This document shows positions 49,601 to 61,100 of a DNA stretch of 64,000 nt, in pieces. The notes under the pieces are model-generated. The model made no database searches and was not told the DNA's origin. It was given only the letters and a program-made list of their open reading frames with translations. A program made the position numbers and the translations under genes. The stretch is from Ailanthus altissimus (Eukaryota > Streptophyta > Magnoliopsida > Sapindales > Simaroubaceae): positions 32,052,501 through 32,116,500 of the forward strand of contig OX327684.1 of assembly GCA_946807835.1 (NCBI GenBank), in the 5' to 3' direction. Position 1 is the stretch's first letter; the number at the start of each line of letters is the position of its first letter.

Positions 49601-52600
49601 AACATTGCTCATACTGTGAGTTTGGTGAGCTGGTATATAGCTAATCCTAGAAGTGAATATTGGAACGTTGTAAAATAAATCCTAAGATATTTAAAGGGTA
49701 CTTCTAGTTTTGGTTTAGTGTTTAGGAAGGGTAAGACGGAAGCTGAGTGGATAAAATGGTTAAGATGTTGATTATATTGGTGATCTAGACAAGAGAATGT
49801 CTTTAACGGGATACTTGTTTACAGTAAATGAGTGTTGTGTAAGCTGGAAGGCTATGTTGCAGCCAGTTGTAGGGTTGTCTACTATGAAAGCTGAGTATAT
49901 AGCGGCTGTAAAAGCTATTAAGGATACAATTTAGATGAAGGGTCTGATTGCTGAGCTAACCAAAGGTAATCGGGAGGTTAATGTATTCTGTGATAGCTAC
50001 AACACTATACACTTGAGCTGGAATCAAGTGTTCTATAAAAAGACGAAACACATTGATATAAAAGTACACTTCATCTAGGATGAAATTGTTAAAAGAGTGA
50101 TAAATCTAGTAAATATTCATATTTCCAAGAATCCAGTGGATATGATGATGAAAGTACTTCCTTTCACCAAGTTCAAGCTTTGTTCCAACTATTGGTGTAA
50201 TTAGCAGGTAAGAATGATACGAGAAATAACCAATAAGAAAATTGAAAAATACTCATTGATTTAGAATTAAGGTGGAGATTGTAAAATGGTGATTAAAAAT
50301 TAGTAACAAAGTCATATGATTTGTTTCGGGACCAAAGTGTAAAAGAAAGTAAGTTTTCAGGACTTAAATGCTAACGGAAGAAAAGCTTTGTGGCTTCTAG
50401 AGTGCTTAACCAAAAGCGGAAGAGCTGGAATGATAAAGTTCTTATGAAGCCCACAAATGCCGAAAATGCACCATTTTACTAAAGGAATCTAAGACAAATT
50501 CGAAGTTGACATATGACATTAAGTTTATTAAGATTTTTATAATTTGGGCAAGAAAAACTATTCGTGGGTAAAGACTTGGGAAGCTTTTTGTAATCTTTAG
50601 TTTCATTTTATTTTATTCTTAAGAGTGTTGTGAGCCTAACATTCAAAATTGTAATTCTTTGATCTTATTTGAATAGTATCAGATCGTGTTAGCTTATGGA
50701 TATAGGCTATATCAAACCATGTAAATTCTTTTGTGTTTCTTAATTGTTCTTTGTTAATTGTCTCTTGTTTCTCAATTTCAATTCCTTGATCAAAAAATTA
50801 GATTAGGTACAATTCAGTTCCAATAGATAACTACAGCTTCATGTATGCGTTGTGTTTGTCTAGATCATAGCACATTTTGCGGACAAGTTTGCAATTGGAA
50901 AACATGTTCATTTCTGCTTGAATTTAGTACGACTGATTTCAATGCAAGTTATAGATGAATTTTCTGCCTCCTCTGTTTTTCATTAGTCATCTGGAGCTCG
51001 ATGAAAATTTGTCACGTAATATATATCATTCTATATAATGACCTTTTCTTGTTTTTTTTCCTTTTTTTTAACATTTTAATCTTCAACTTGTGCAGAAGAA
51101 ATATGTTCTCTTTCGCTTAAAAATAAAATCAAATGGTGGGTCTAAAGCTTGCAATGAACAGAGTCATCATTTGGCTTCGAATTCTGGAAATCCGGTTAAA
51201 GATCAAAATACTAATCAGCAGGTAAAAGAGAGCATGGCTGAATTTTCAATGTAAATTAATACACGTAAAGCATGAGAAAATACTGTATACAGTAATGCTT
51301 ACTTCCCCTATGTATTTTACTCCAGGTATATAATGATCTATCTGAAGAACTGAAATTACTCCTTGACAATAATGTGATGGATTGCAACCCTCTCTCTGAT
51401 GTGCTGCCATTGATTCAACCAGCGCAGAGGACCTCCTCTGCTAGTGGGTTTGATCGCTATCCTCTCTCTGCATACTTGCCAATGATTCAACCAGAGCAGG
51501 GAACCTCATATTCTGATGAGTTCGATAATCAATGTAATATGTTGAATTCTAATTTTAACACCAGCGAGCAGGAAGAGGCCTTTGTGAATTCACTATGGGC
51601 TGACCAAGATGAATTCTCCGGTGAAAGAAGTGTACACACTAGTCTTCATGACTTCAATCCAACAAAATCATTGAGCAGAGTGTACGTTGGAGACAGTAGT
51701 GACACGGATACAGAAATCGTCTATAAACAGGTAAAGAGATTTCATTCATTATCTATTTAAGAATTTACCCCAGTTGTGCATCAAGAGTAATTACATTATA
51801 GAAGAGTTATATTCGCACTACCATCAGCATTATAATAATGCTTTACTTTATAACTGCAACTAGAATGTTAGCAATGCTATTCTCTTATAGCCTATAGGTT
51901 CTTCAATGAGTTTTAAAGAGAATTTGATATGTTTGTGATATTGCAACTGCCAAAGACTCGTATGCTTTGTTGCCTTTCTGCCTTCATAGTTTTTAGGATA
52001 TGCTACATCTTTTTATACCTTTCTGTTCACAAAACTTGGGATAACAACTTCTCTGTTCACGTCTATATGTGACAGAGTGATTGGGTGCTGGAAAGAGGAA
52101 GCTTGCTTGATGAGAATGCCAGTTCAGAAGAGTACTTGCATACATCAACGGCTCAGACATCTATTGAAATTCAATTTTCTTCAGATGGTGAAGACAATGG
52201 TTACCTTCATGATCTCATTGTGGATTCTGATACAGACATGCCTGAGATCGACTGTCTTGAATTGGTCAGTGATGAATTTCCTAATAACACAAGAGCCTGC
52301 AAAGCTCAACACACAACAAAATACCACAACTTCGTAGAAAATGAATGTACATCTGGAAGACTCCAATTGCTGAATAAAGATTCAGCAAAAGCAGTACCAA
52401 AAGTCAAGGTAAATGATAAAACGATTGAAAGAATAAAAACACAAGTAGTTTTTGTAGCTACTTGTGTCTTTTATTTTTACAATCGCATCATGTTATGTTA
52501 GTTTGTATACAGGAGTATTTTTCAGTTTTTAAATGCATCATAGCAAACTTAAAAGAAGGGAAAAAAAAGGATCTCCGGAGACTTTTAAATAGAATTTCAA

Positions 52601-52924
52601 CATATGGTAAGAAGTCTTTCAGAGCAATTTTAAGCTTCACGTGATTTATGTTTGCAGGTGAAAGAATCAGTAGAGAATGCTGCTGATCTTCCAAAAACGG
52701 AAAACTCCATTGTGAAGTTTGGCAAAGACAAGAAAATGGCGCAAGTGAGTTCGAAGTATATATCTAAGGGATCTGATAGCGGCAACAGAAAGGGTTCTTT
52801 CATTATCATGGAGACTCCTCCAATAAACAATAAAACAAATCCTCCATCAGTATATCTTGGCAATGTGCTTGTTAGTTTACTTCTTATCATTTTTATTATT
52901 AGGGAAATTGTGTATCTTCATTGA
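43698..52924 (+). CDS. NAC-D: membrane-anchored NAC transcription factor (NTL type), 515 aa
   Basis: Exons: 43698-43845, 43993-44261, 51096-51221, 51326-51730, 52076-52408, 52658-52924; all are GT-AG and in phase. The NAC domain has VGFRFHPTEEEIISYFLERK, ICKFEPWDLP, VWYFFNALVYKYPKSKR with RTTKTGFWKVTGKERAI, IGFKRNLVFYTGRVP with TNWVVHEYYS, and KKYVLFRLK. The middle is acidic and Ser-rich, fitting an activation region (exons 4 and 5, with DSDTDMPEID). The C-terminus has one hydrophobic helix (VYLGNVLVSLLLIIFII) followed by REIVYLH, the layout of NTL factors. Those are held at the ER or plasma membrane and released by proteolysis under stress. Intron 2 is 6.8 kb because it carries Copia 3. Downstream splicing across it is assumed, not shown. 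Confidence 0.88.
45091..50220 (+). pseudogene. Copia 3 gag-pol remains
   Basis: The gag ATG is at 45091, directly after the primer-binding site, with an early TGA. The frame is then cut by the LINE-like insert. After it, 46607-46825 continues gag with a decayed zinc knuckle (CFFFKKE, stop, HFKKD). The protease/pre-integrase region (46980-47416) has many stops. The RT shows SPVVKHYSIRVLLAL-like remains near 48915 and an intact YVDDM at 49246-49260. RNase H remains (TKHIDIKVHFI) lie near 50043. The whole is non-functional. Confidence 0.8.
45476..46518 (+). mobile_element. LINE-like (non-LTR) insertion nested in Copia 3 gag, ~1.04 kb
   Basis: ACATTGATG occurs at both edges (45467-45475 and 46519-46527), a 9 bp duplication of gag sequence: the reading of DHID before it resumes as IDDFNKI after it. 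The insert ends in a run like TTTTGTAATATCTTTGATTT, ATCAATGATATTT and an A-rich tail, typical of plant L1-type LINE 3' ends. It has no RT motif, so it would be a 5'-truncated copy or a SINE-like or processed insert. The 92-residue frame at 45470-45748 lies in it and is not a gene. Confidence 0.65.
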
Positions 52925-53199
52925 GTCATGCTATTCTTACCTGTCATAGGCTGACGTTTCATCACAATATGTCTATGCTTGGAGTTTCAAGATGCAGGTG
53001 TTATTTATGGCCAAAAAATATGTCCAGAATCTTGACGTTGAATATAAATTTCTGTTTATTTGCTTTATCAAAACGACTAAGAGTGAAAGTCTATTCTTGT
53101 GAGGAAGAAGTAAACTTTATAAGCAAGTTTGTAGTTTGTAGTCTTCTCAGTATAAATATTGTTAGTTGGAAGTGTTATTATTTTGTTTTGTTACTTTCA
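52925..53199. other. NAC-D 3' region
   Basis: Presumed 3' UTR of NAC-D. No supported frames. Confidence 0.45.
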
Positions 53200-53440
53200 A
53201 AATTCTTTGAAAGCATCGTCAGGATAAATCAATTGAAAGCAAGTAATTTCAATTGATTTGTGAAGGAAGGGGAGAGTGTGGAACATAACAGACCACCATA
53301 AGAAAAGGGTCTGTAGAAAGTTAAAAAGGCGAACTGACGATGGTGATTGGTGACCGATATTAAAACGAGTCAAGAATGTATAAAAATCAGTGGAAGATGG
53401 TTGGGTCTTAAACAACTTGAGGAGCAAGTTCATATTGTTA
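53200..53440. repeat. NAC-array upstream module 5 with no gene behind it
   Basis: TCTTTGAAAGCATCG, TTTGTGAAGGAAGGGGAGAG, TGTGGAACAT, GTTAAAAAGGCGAA, GATGGTGA and GGGTCTTAAACAACTTGAGG follow the order seen upstream of NAC-C and NAC-D. After about 53440 the similarity stops and no NAC exon follows in the next kilobases. Confidence 0.65.
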
Positions 53441-54580
53441 GTACCTTTTAGAAAGGACCAATAAGATTGGATAGAGGCTCACTGCACTGAATCCAACGCG
53501 ATGATTCAACAACAGTTAAAAAGGCTCACTGTACTTGCTTTTTTGGTCATATATTCTCACTCTCACTGTATGGATTTTGCCGCTTCTGCTGTCATTTTTG
53601 CAACCGGTTTGAATTTTGGAGATGGAAGTGATATTGCTATTCATTGAACATGTTCCATTTGGTAATATATTATAAACTCAGTATCTTTGATCTCTAGTAT
53701 CCTGTTTCGGTAAAATGCCCTATACTTGGGGCAAACATGATGTAAATTTTACCAAGTAATTGACCAACTCACCAACCAAAATGCCATTGCGATGAAATGA
53801 GTATATTAACTGGATTTACATTAACAAAACATCCAAGTCATGCTCTGTTTGAATCTAATTAGGAGATCTAATGGTCAAAAATGTCTGCAATATCTCAAAG
53901 AACCTTAACTCGAACCCCTGAATGACAAAAAACTTTACAGCATGTGCAGCCAAGCAAGCCCCTATAATTCTGTTCATAGCTGAGTCATTAATCACTGGTT
54001 CACATAGAACAAGAGGTTTATCAGTGATTCGGATTCAAGCATAGAGTTTTTTATTAAGAAAGGTAAAAGAGTCAGGATTACAGAATTGATCTAATTCTTC
54101 CATGTATTAAGATTCTGCACATAAAAGCACAACTTAATTGATTGACCTACACACCAACATTATGAATTGACACAAATATCAGCCTTGAATCGATTACATA
54201 AACATGAACAGAAATATCAGGCTCAAAGATGCCATCCAGGGTTTGTGATATGACAATAGCTATCAAAATGTGGACTATAGATAAATATGCATAAAGGTCT
54301 CTGTTATAATAAGAGAAAAAAAAAAAGCTGTTTTCTAACCTTTTAATGCCACAGTGTTGGATGATAAAACGAATTAAGTCAATGATGAAAATCACAGAAG
54401 ATGGAAATTTCCAGACCTGTATAAAATGCAAAACTCAAGATTAGAGATATATGTTCGCTTTGACCATAGACTAGAAAGTGACAAGAGGGAAAAGCAAGAA
54501 GCTATTTGATATGCTGTCTACAGCAAGCAATGTGTAAATGCTTAAATGGTCTCTAGAATTCATACCATCATGACAACAAG

Positions 54581-54689
54581 AAAATAGTATTCCACTACTC
54601 AACGTCAACCAAAACTAACCAAAAATAGTATTCATGTTATTGCTTAAAACAAAAATAGTATTCCACTACTCAACGTCAACCAAAACTAA
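54581..54689. repeat. 38 bp direct repeat, 71 bp offset, at a lost ARV1 exon
   Basis: AAAATAGTATTCCACTACTC and the next 18 bases are identical at 54581-54618 and 54652-54689, with a third partial copy (AAAATAGTATTC) at about 54622. They lie where the ARV1 exon coding for the ISSYFKIF region is expected. Confidence 0.75.
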
Positions 54690-55217
54690 TCATAATTAGT
54701 TTCTCTCATGATACCCCCTTTTTTTTATCTTCTCATGCATTGGTCCAGTATCCTTATTTCAACTATGCCCAAACGAAGAAAATGTTTTCCAATTGGAAGC
54801 ATTGTCTCGATCATACCACCATTATTTGTGCAGTTACAATTACAATTGCCAGCCATAGAAGTGTTTGAATAAAAGGAAACATAGTAGAAATAATGCATAT
54901 GTTTACCTGCAAGCTCCAGCTGATGTATATAACAAGATCCTGGATGCAAGAAGAAGAACACCAAGAAACATAATGTTCCCAAAGACCACATCCTTAAGCA
55001 TCTATAGTTGACATTAATGAGCTCATTCATTTAGCATTATATAAATAAAATAAAAAAAATTGATGAAGTTACAGTAAAGTTTAATTTGTAATGTAATTAC
55101 ACTTCAAACCTTTTGGCATATCCAAACCAAACTAATGAAGAAAAACTCATGGATGGACATTGTACTTCATTATTTTGCCTCAAAAGGAGATTTATATCTT
55201 TGTTGTGTGTTAAGGTA

Positions 55218-55246
55218 TTCTATATATATATATATATATATAGAAT

Positions 55247-55272
<26 letters not shown>
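55218..55272. repeat. (TA)n and (GA)n microsatellites
   Basis: A TA run followed by a GA run borders the MITE-like element on its left. Confidence 0.9.
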
Positions 55273-55277
<5 letters not shown>

Positions 55278-55444
55278 CTAATGGGCTATGTAGTTCACCA
55301 TATGGTAAACAACATTGCAACATATCACTGTATAGTAAATTCACAACATTTTATAATTTCTACACATTTTACAAATTGCTGCAAAAATACTGTCACGTGT
55401 TCAAGAGCTCACCATGTAGTGAGCTACGTAGCCCACTAGATCAT
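55273..55444. mobile_element. MITE-like element with ~34 bp TIRs, in an ARV1 intron
   Basis: The left end ATGATCTAATGGGCTATGTA matches the reverse complement of the right end, ATGATCTAGTGGGCTACGTA, and the match extends to about 34 bp with 5 differences. The interior has no frame. The flanks are GA/TC simple sequence, so a TSD cannot be told. A partial second copy follows at 55461-55568. Confidence 0.6.
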
Positions 55445-55460
55445 TTCTCTCTCCCTCATG

Positions 55461-55564
55461 TCATTATATAGTAAATTCATAACTTTTTATAATTTTTGCA
55501 CAATTTACAAATTGTTGCAGAATACTGCCATGTGTCTAAGATGATGAGCTATGTAGCCCACTAG

Positions 55565-55568
<4 letters not shown>
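55461..55568. repeat. Partial tandem copy of the MITE's right half
   Basis: ATATAGTAAATTCATAAC, TTTTATAATTT, ACAAATTG(T/C)TGCA and AGCTATGTAGCCCACTAGAT match 55330-55440 in order. The left TIR is missing from this copy. Confidence 0.65.

Positions 55569-55660
<92 letters not shown>
55569..55660. repeat. Compound (TC)n(TA)n(CA)n microsatellite
   Basis: About 40 bp of TC, 30 bp of TA and 20 bp of CA in a row, within the ARV1 pseudogene intron. Confidence 0.92.
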
Positions 55661-56348
55661 TTTGCAATCAAGAGTCTAAAGAATTAATGATCTCGTGTCA
55701 AGAATTAAACAATAAATTCATTTACATGAAAATGGATACATGCATCCAGAAGAAGAAAACCAATTGTTGATTTCCATAATAAACCCTGCGAAGATGCAAA
55801 AATTCCAAACTTAAGTTAGAGTAATTCAATGCAAGTAGTAGTATTATAACATTACCCATAAATCCAAACATAAAACAAGCAGAAAAGAAGAACAAAAAAA
55901 ACCGTATTGGATGAGTAGTAACTCATTAATACCTCAAGATTCACAGTTTTACGATCGAGCACATTGTAGAGCAGATGCCTGTAAGCTTGTGGCTTGTGCA
56001 AAATCAAATCGATCAAAAGAATCTGCAATAATTCATTATAGAAAAATGTAAACACTAACCCAAAAAAAAATTGCATAAAAACTACAAATATCTAAGCTTC
56101 GGATATGGGTTTTAGTTTTTACCATGATTTCACATTCAATGTATTCGTCTGCGACTGCTCTGCAATTCTCCTATCAATTGATAAATTAATTCTCAATGGG
56201 ATTTTTTTAATTTTAAAGCGGAAAAAAAATGAAAAGCAAAGAGGAAAATAAATAGGATTACACATCTCATGAGGCGAATGTTTCCAGGTGAGTATTGCAC
56301 AAACAGAGTTTTGATCCGAAACCCGCACTTGACACATCTGTATTCCAT

Positions 56349-58139
56349 AACTCCCAAACTCTCAAAACAAACACGTACGATCTCAAATCTCAATTTTGTC
56401 TTTAGTTGTTCAATGACTCTTTTGGTCGGAGGACCGGGTGGGTGAACCAGAGCGGAGTTGGTGTCTGAATGGATTCGGGTGTGACCCGAGATGGCAAAAT
56501 GGATGGCCCCAGCTTGAAACGGATTACAGGCCCATAAATCCAATTTAATGGGTTTTAGCCCAGACAAACCCGCCCTGCCCGTTTCTATTTTATTATGCGA
56601 CTTCAAATTAGTTCGTACTATTTTCTTTTTTTTATTTTAGCAGTTAGTTGCTTGGAAATAACTAATAAGCTAGTTATTTTTTTTCAAGAAAAAAATAACA
56701 ATACCATAGCAGAGACATAGCCAATATATATTTTACGTGAATTTTTGAAGTTATTTTATAAAGACCAAGAGGCACGATTGATGACTAGAAACTTTTTTTA
56801 TCAGCCCCATTCAAGTAACACCCAAAGCCCTAAGCATCCTTGATATTAATTACGAAGTGCCAACTCTGTTAAGCTAATTTGGAGTCCAATATCGTAGCAC
56901 AAATAAAGTTAATTTCATCGTAATAACTACACCAAGAACTGAGCACATGACAAAATAATCGTTTAGTTAAAACAGAGATAAGAAAAGGGCTTGGAGATGC
57001 AAGTTGTGAATGCCTATAGAAACAAAGATGGCATAGCACGAGTCCTGGCGATCCTCAATATTTCAACCCTAATTACCCTTTTTAAAAATTTTAAAAAAAA
57101 AATTGAAAAAAACCCTAATGAGCTACATGTTCATTTTATTATATAAAAAAAAAAGAAAGAAAAAAGAAAGATGACCCAATTAACTAAGCACACACGTGGT
57201 TTCTTTCAACACCATCAATTATGCCTATGAAACCTAACGTATAGGACGGAGGGAGGACTTTCTAAATTTCTAATATCAATGACTTTGAGCGTTGGAAGCT
57301 TTGTGATAATAACACATTCATGTATATGTACAGCATTATTAATTATAAGAAGGGAACAATAATTGGACCTTATACCGCTCATATGATATAAATATCATTA
57401 AAATAAAATACAACATATTGTAGCTATATAGACTCTATGCTTACTTTGTTAAAAGCATGAGAATTTCCATGCTAGCATGCATGTTCGTGGACATGACGGC
57501 ATAATTAAAACAGCACAAAAGATGAGAAAAAGACCACTGAATCAGAGAATGCAAAACTACAGTACTACGAGTGATTAATGTGTGTAAATAGAGTTCTAGA
57601 CCTTCTTTCTTTGCCCGTTGCTTGCCGTCATAGTGCTTTTGCCGAATCTATTCAATAACAGCTAACGGTAACAGGCTTACACAATTATTTTTATTTTAAA
57701 GCTGCTGTTCTGATCGTTTGGAGAGCTTTGATCGTATGGAAGATTATATATATATGATCATGTTCAGTTTCTTTGGGTACGCAAAAGCAAAATGACCCAG
57801 TGGAAAAATATATGATTATGTAGCTAAAGAACTTCGAGCACTGCGTTGTCTGCTCTTGATCAATGCTGATTGCCGAAACGAAATATGGAAGATGCAAGCA
57901 TTTAAAACATAACTCGATTTGTTCTATTTGGGACAGTTGTCATTTTCTGCAGAAACGGAAGCTGGCAAGAATTTAACACCGGCCATTTAGCCTACACAGA
58001 ATACCAGTAAAAACCTTGATCATGTAGCTACTAAAAGGAAAGGACAGTCTAATTAATTTCAAGACTAGCGCCCCAGGCCCCAGCCAAACTAGTGTTGCAG
58101 GATTTCATGATAAGAACTTTTTCTCCTCATTTCTGTAAA

Positions 58140-58172
<33 letters not shown>

Positions 58173-61100
58173 GATCTGTATACTTCTGTTCTTATATATA
58201 ACTATAAACAACCAATGAAACTGATGAATTTAAGTGTGTTACTTTCATCTTAGGTCACAAAAGATCATAATGATGATCGCATTTAGCTTATTCTTATTCA
58301 ACAAACAAATTATTAACAGCAAATCCCAGTGGTAAGTATTGTGCAAATAAATAGCAATTGATGTAAATCAAACGGCAGTAACTACATCATTGAGTATGTT
58401 TCCATGCATCAAACCAAATACATGCTAATATATCTGTGTACACAGAATTATAGCTATATACGGGCAACAGTTTTCCCTAGGAATTATAAATAACATAACA
58501 AAGAAATGAAAGTTTAAATGGGAATGCAGCAATTTATTAATGGCAATCTGAAATACATGTATACCTATCTATCTACTGCTTTAACTGCCCTCAAGTGTTT
58601 GTTCTAGCTAATTGTTAACTTCAACATTCTTGACCTAGCACTATTTCGTAGATCTTTTGAACCCCTCTTAAAATGCTTCAAAATTGAACTTTATTTTCCT
58701 TGACCAAATGCAATATTTAAAATAATTTTTTTTAAAGATAATATTTAAAATACTTACGTGTGTAAGTATTTACATATGTAAATCCTAATGGTAATCCTAC
58801 ACTAATTTCTTTCTGTTCTCGCAAATTCATATTCATGGAGTGAAACAGCCTTTAGGTGACTTACAAAAATATCTGCTAGGAATCCTTTTTCGGTGCAATT
58901 AGGTGAATCACATGTGTTTAATTAGTTAGATCAAAGGTCTTACTTGCTCCAATACTGTAGATTAGTTGACTACATACTGTCTTTATCACATGCTAAGCAA
59001 ACAAAAGTTGTCAGCAGTAATATGTACATACATTCAGCATACCTACATTCATAAATGTTTAAGTAGATCTTGATTCTGCTTTCTTTAATCTAAGCATGTC
59101 ATCCTATCAATAGTTTGTTCAAATTAAGCTTTCAATTGAAGTACTTAGAATAGCATACACAAGAACCAAGTTTCATCAGCTTAAGGCTTCAGAATATCAA
59201 TGGCACAGTCATTGTTACATGATAAATATTATTACTTTGATAATCCTTTAGTGGCTTAGTACTTAGCAAAACTAAAAATTGAAAAAGGAAAAAATTGATG
59301 AACTAAGAACATAGCGTTTCATATACAGTAATATATAGTGCAGGTATAAAGCAAAGCTTAATTTGTTAAGAAACTCAACTGACATTTTTTCTCTGATGCA
59401 ATGTAGGGGTTTTTCAACTTAAAGAAAACTTGTTCTTGAAATTGAAAATTCAACCACAAGATAAAGTGTCAATTGACAAATATTAATGTGTCTTTCTTCT
59501 TATATATACTGAAACTATATCTTGTAATGATTTCTTACTGAAAATAATCTTAATTCAGAATACTGGAGATGAATTAAGGACACCCTAGAGATTATATAAT
59601 CCTTTTATCATGTTGGAGACCATCATTTTTAAGTTCTTCATGTATTTTATGCTATAATTAGCTTATCAATCAATTTACCAATCTTCAGGCTTTCTATTCT
59701 TTATGATTGTTAATCATATATCTTATTTCTCATTCTGAACATTTGATTTCCTTGACACACACATATTTTTTCTTTCTCCCAACCTTTATGAAAGAATTAA
59801 TCGATGGATGATTTCCAAAAACAAGTATAATAATGCAATAAAGAAGACTGAAAGCAAGAAACTCTACGCACATAAAAAACTGAAAATATGAAATTAGTTA
59901 AGTGTATGAATGACACAATATATACAAATTAAAACAATGGTAAAGTAGGTGCTAGAAAAGGGACATAAATACCGAAGAGATGCAATTAAACTATGCAGAA
60001 TCATTTGTGTAGACAAGCAAAATTAAACTTGACACTGCTGCAAAACTTTAAACCAGCAGTCTACGCTCAGAATAATGTTGCTTCAAGGATTACATAATTA
60101 GTCAATACAACGCCTGCATACTAAACAAATGAAATAAGGAAGTTAAAGACAATATTTCTTACTTATCGGCTAGAACTATTCATTAACCTTACCAAAACAA
60201 AGATTGGCATTTGGTGCAAGTACTCTTGTCACATAAGCGCGAATGGTTATTACAGTTTTTCCGAGTGTTGATTATTTGGATCACCTGTTTCAGCAGTCTT
60301 CTTTGACCATTTTAAAAGTTACTTTATAGAAACTGAACAAACCCCTAGCGCCCGTGCTTTTTGTTGGGTTCAATGTAATGTTATTGTCTCTTAAATAAGG
60401 TTTAAACGAAGTCAGTTGCCAAGAGAACCAATATAGCCAAGTTAAGAGCACTATATCTACCGCTGGAATCCTAAAGAGTCCTCTTTATAAGGACAATGAG
60501 ACGCCATATGTATATTAAGATTGAATGCAAGAAAATTAAGAGATTAATCTAATGGGAATCTAAATTATAAGTATCACAAATACAAGTAACAGCATTTAAG
60601 TGCTTACAGACTTTCACTGAACGCGAGTCTCAAGATATCTCACTGCGGGGAACCTTGTTTAGCATAAAGGATATTTTGTATGTTGTAATCCAGACAAGAA
60701 AATAGCTGTAAAGAGAGGGAAAAAATGAATTACCAAGAAAGAAGAGAAAAAGATAAGTGGAAATTAGTAAGTAACAAGTGGAAATTAGAGATAAAGTTAG
60801 ATATTAGAATACAGATACTGCCTTTTACAGCGCTGCAACTTTCTGCTCGCCTCCTTAACTAATGCTGCAGCGGCAGCAGCAGCAACAACACTAATCCTGA
60901 CGTGGTAATAGAAACAAAAGAGAGAAAAAGAGGACCAAAGAAACAACTTTTAAACTACCCATCATAAGCTAGCTAGATAGCTATTTCACGAAATTCTGTC
61001 AGAAGAGAAAGAGAGAGTTGATATATAACTAATGAGGAACGAAATTATATATTCCCCCACAACAAACTGATCAGTAGAGACAGCAGTGGCATGAAAACAG

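Larger units (their letters stand above)
44527..50825 (+). mobile_element. Ty1-copia retrotransposon 3 (plus strand) in intron 2 of NAC-D
   Basis: LTRs at 44527-45062 (536 bp) and 50280-50825 (546 bp) are clearly related but diverged. They begin TGTAAAAT and end CAACA or CAATA. A perfect 5 bp TSD, GATAA, stands at 44522-44526 and 50826-50830. A decayed primer-binding site (GATATTAGAGTTAG) follows the left LTR, and a purine tract (GGTGGAGA) precedes the right one. It runs in the same direction as NAC-D, so its LTR promoter and poly(A) signals point along the gene. Its gag resembles that of Copia 1 (DHID.FNKII, RxSLTM), so they belong to one lineage. Confidence 0.9.
54147..56348 (-). pseudogene. 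ARV1: ARV1-like sterol/lipid-homeostasis gene, decayed
   Basis: ARV1 is an ER membrane protein acting in sterol distribution and GPI-anchor synthesis. Recognisable exons on the minus strand: 56262-56348 (MEYRCVKCGF, FVQYSPGNIRLMRC), 56123-56170 (ENCRAVADEYIECEIM, completing the zinc-binding C-x2-C pairs), 55933-56022 (LIDLILHKPQAYRHLLYNV), 55726-55785 (GLLWKSTIGFLLLDA), 54907-55001 (MLKDVVFGNIMFLG), a damaged piece near 54566-54590, 54340-54416 (VWKFPSSVIFIIDL) and a C-terminal part within 54147-54290 (ILIAIVISQTLDGIFEPD). Damage: after IIDL one extra base shifts the frame, since the next frame reads FVLSSNTVALK as expected for ARV1. The exon before VWKFP is mostly gone, and joining the neighbours would be out of phase. 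I therefore call it a pseudogene, although the first exons look intact. Confidence 0.68.

Noticed and set aside
55218..55660. Inverted repeats considered as a microRNA precursor
   Set aside because: The arms are 34 bp with GA/TC simple sequence beside them and a long spacer, and a partial second copy exists, which fits a MITE better. Small-RNA data would be needed to say more.
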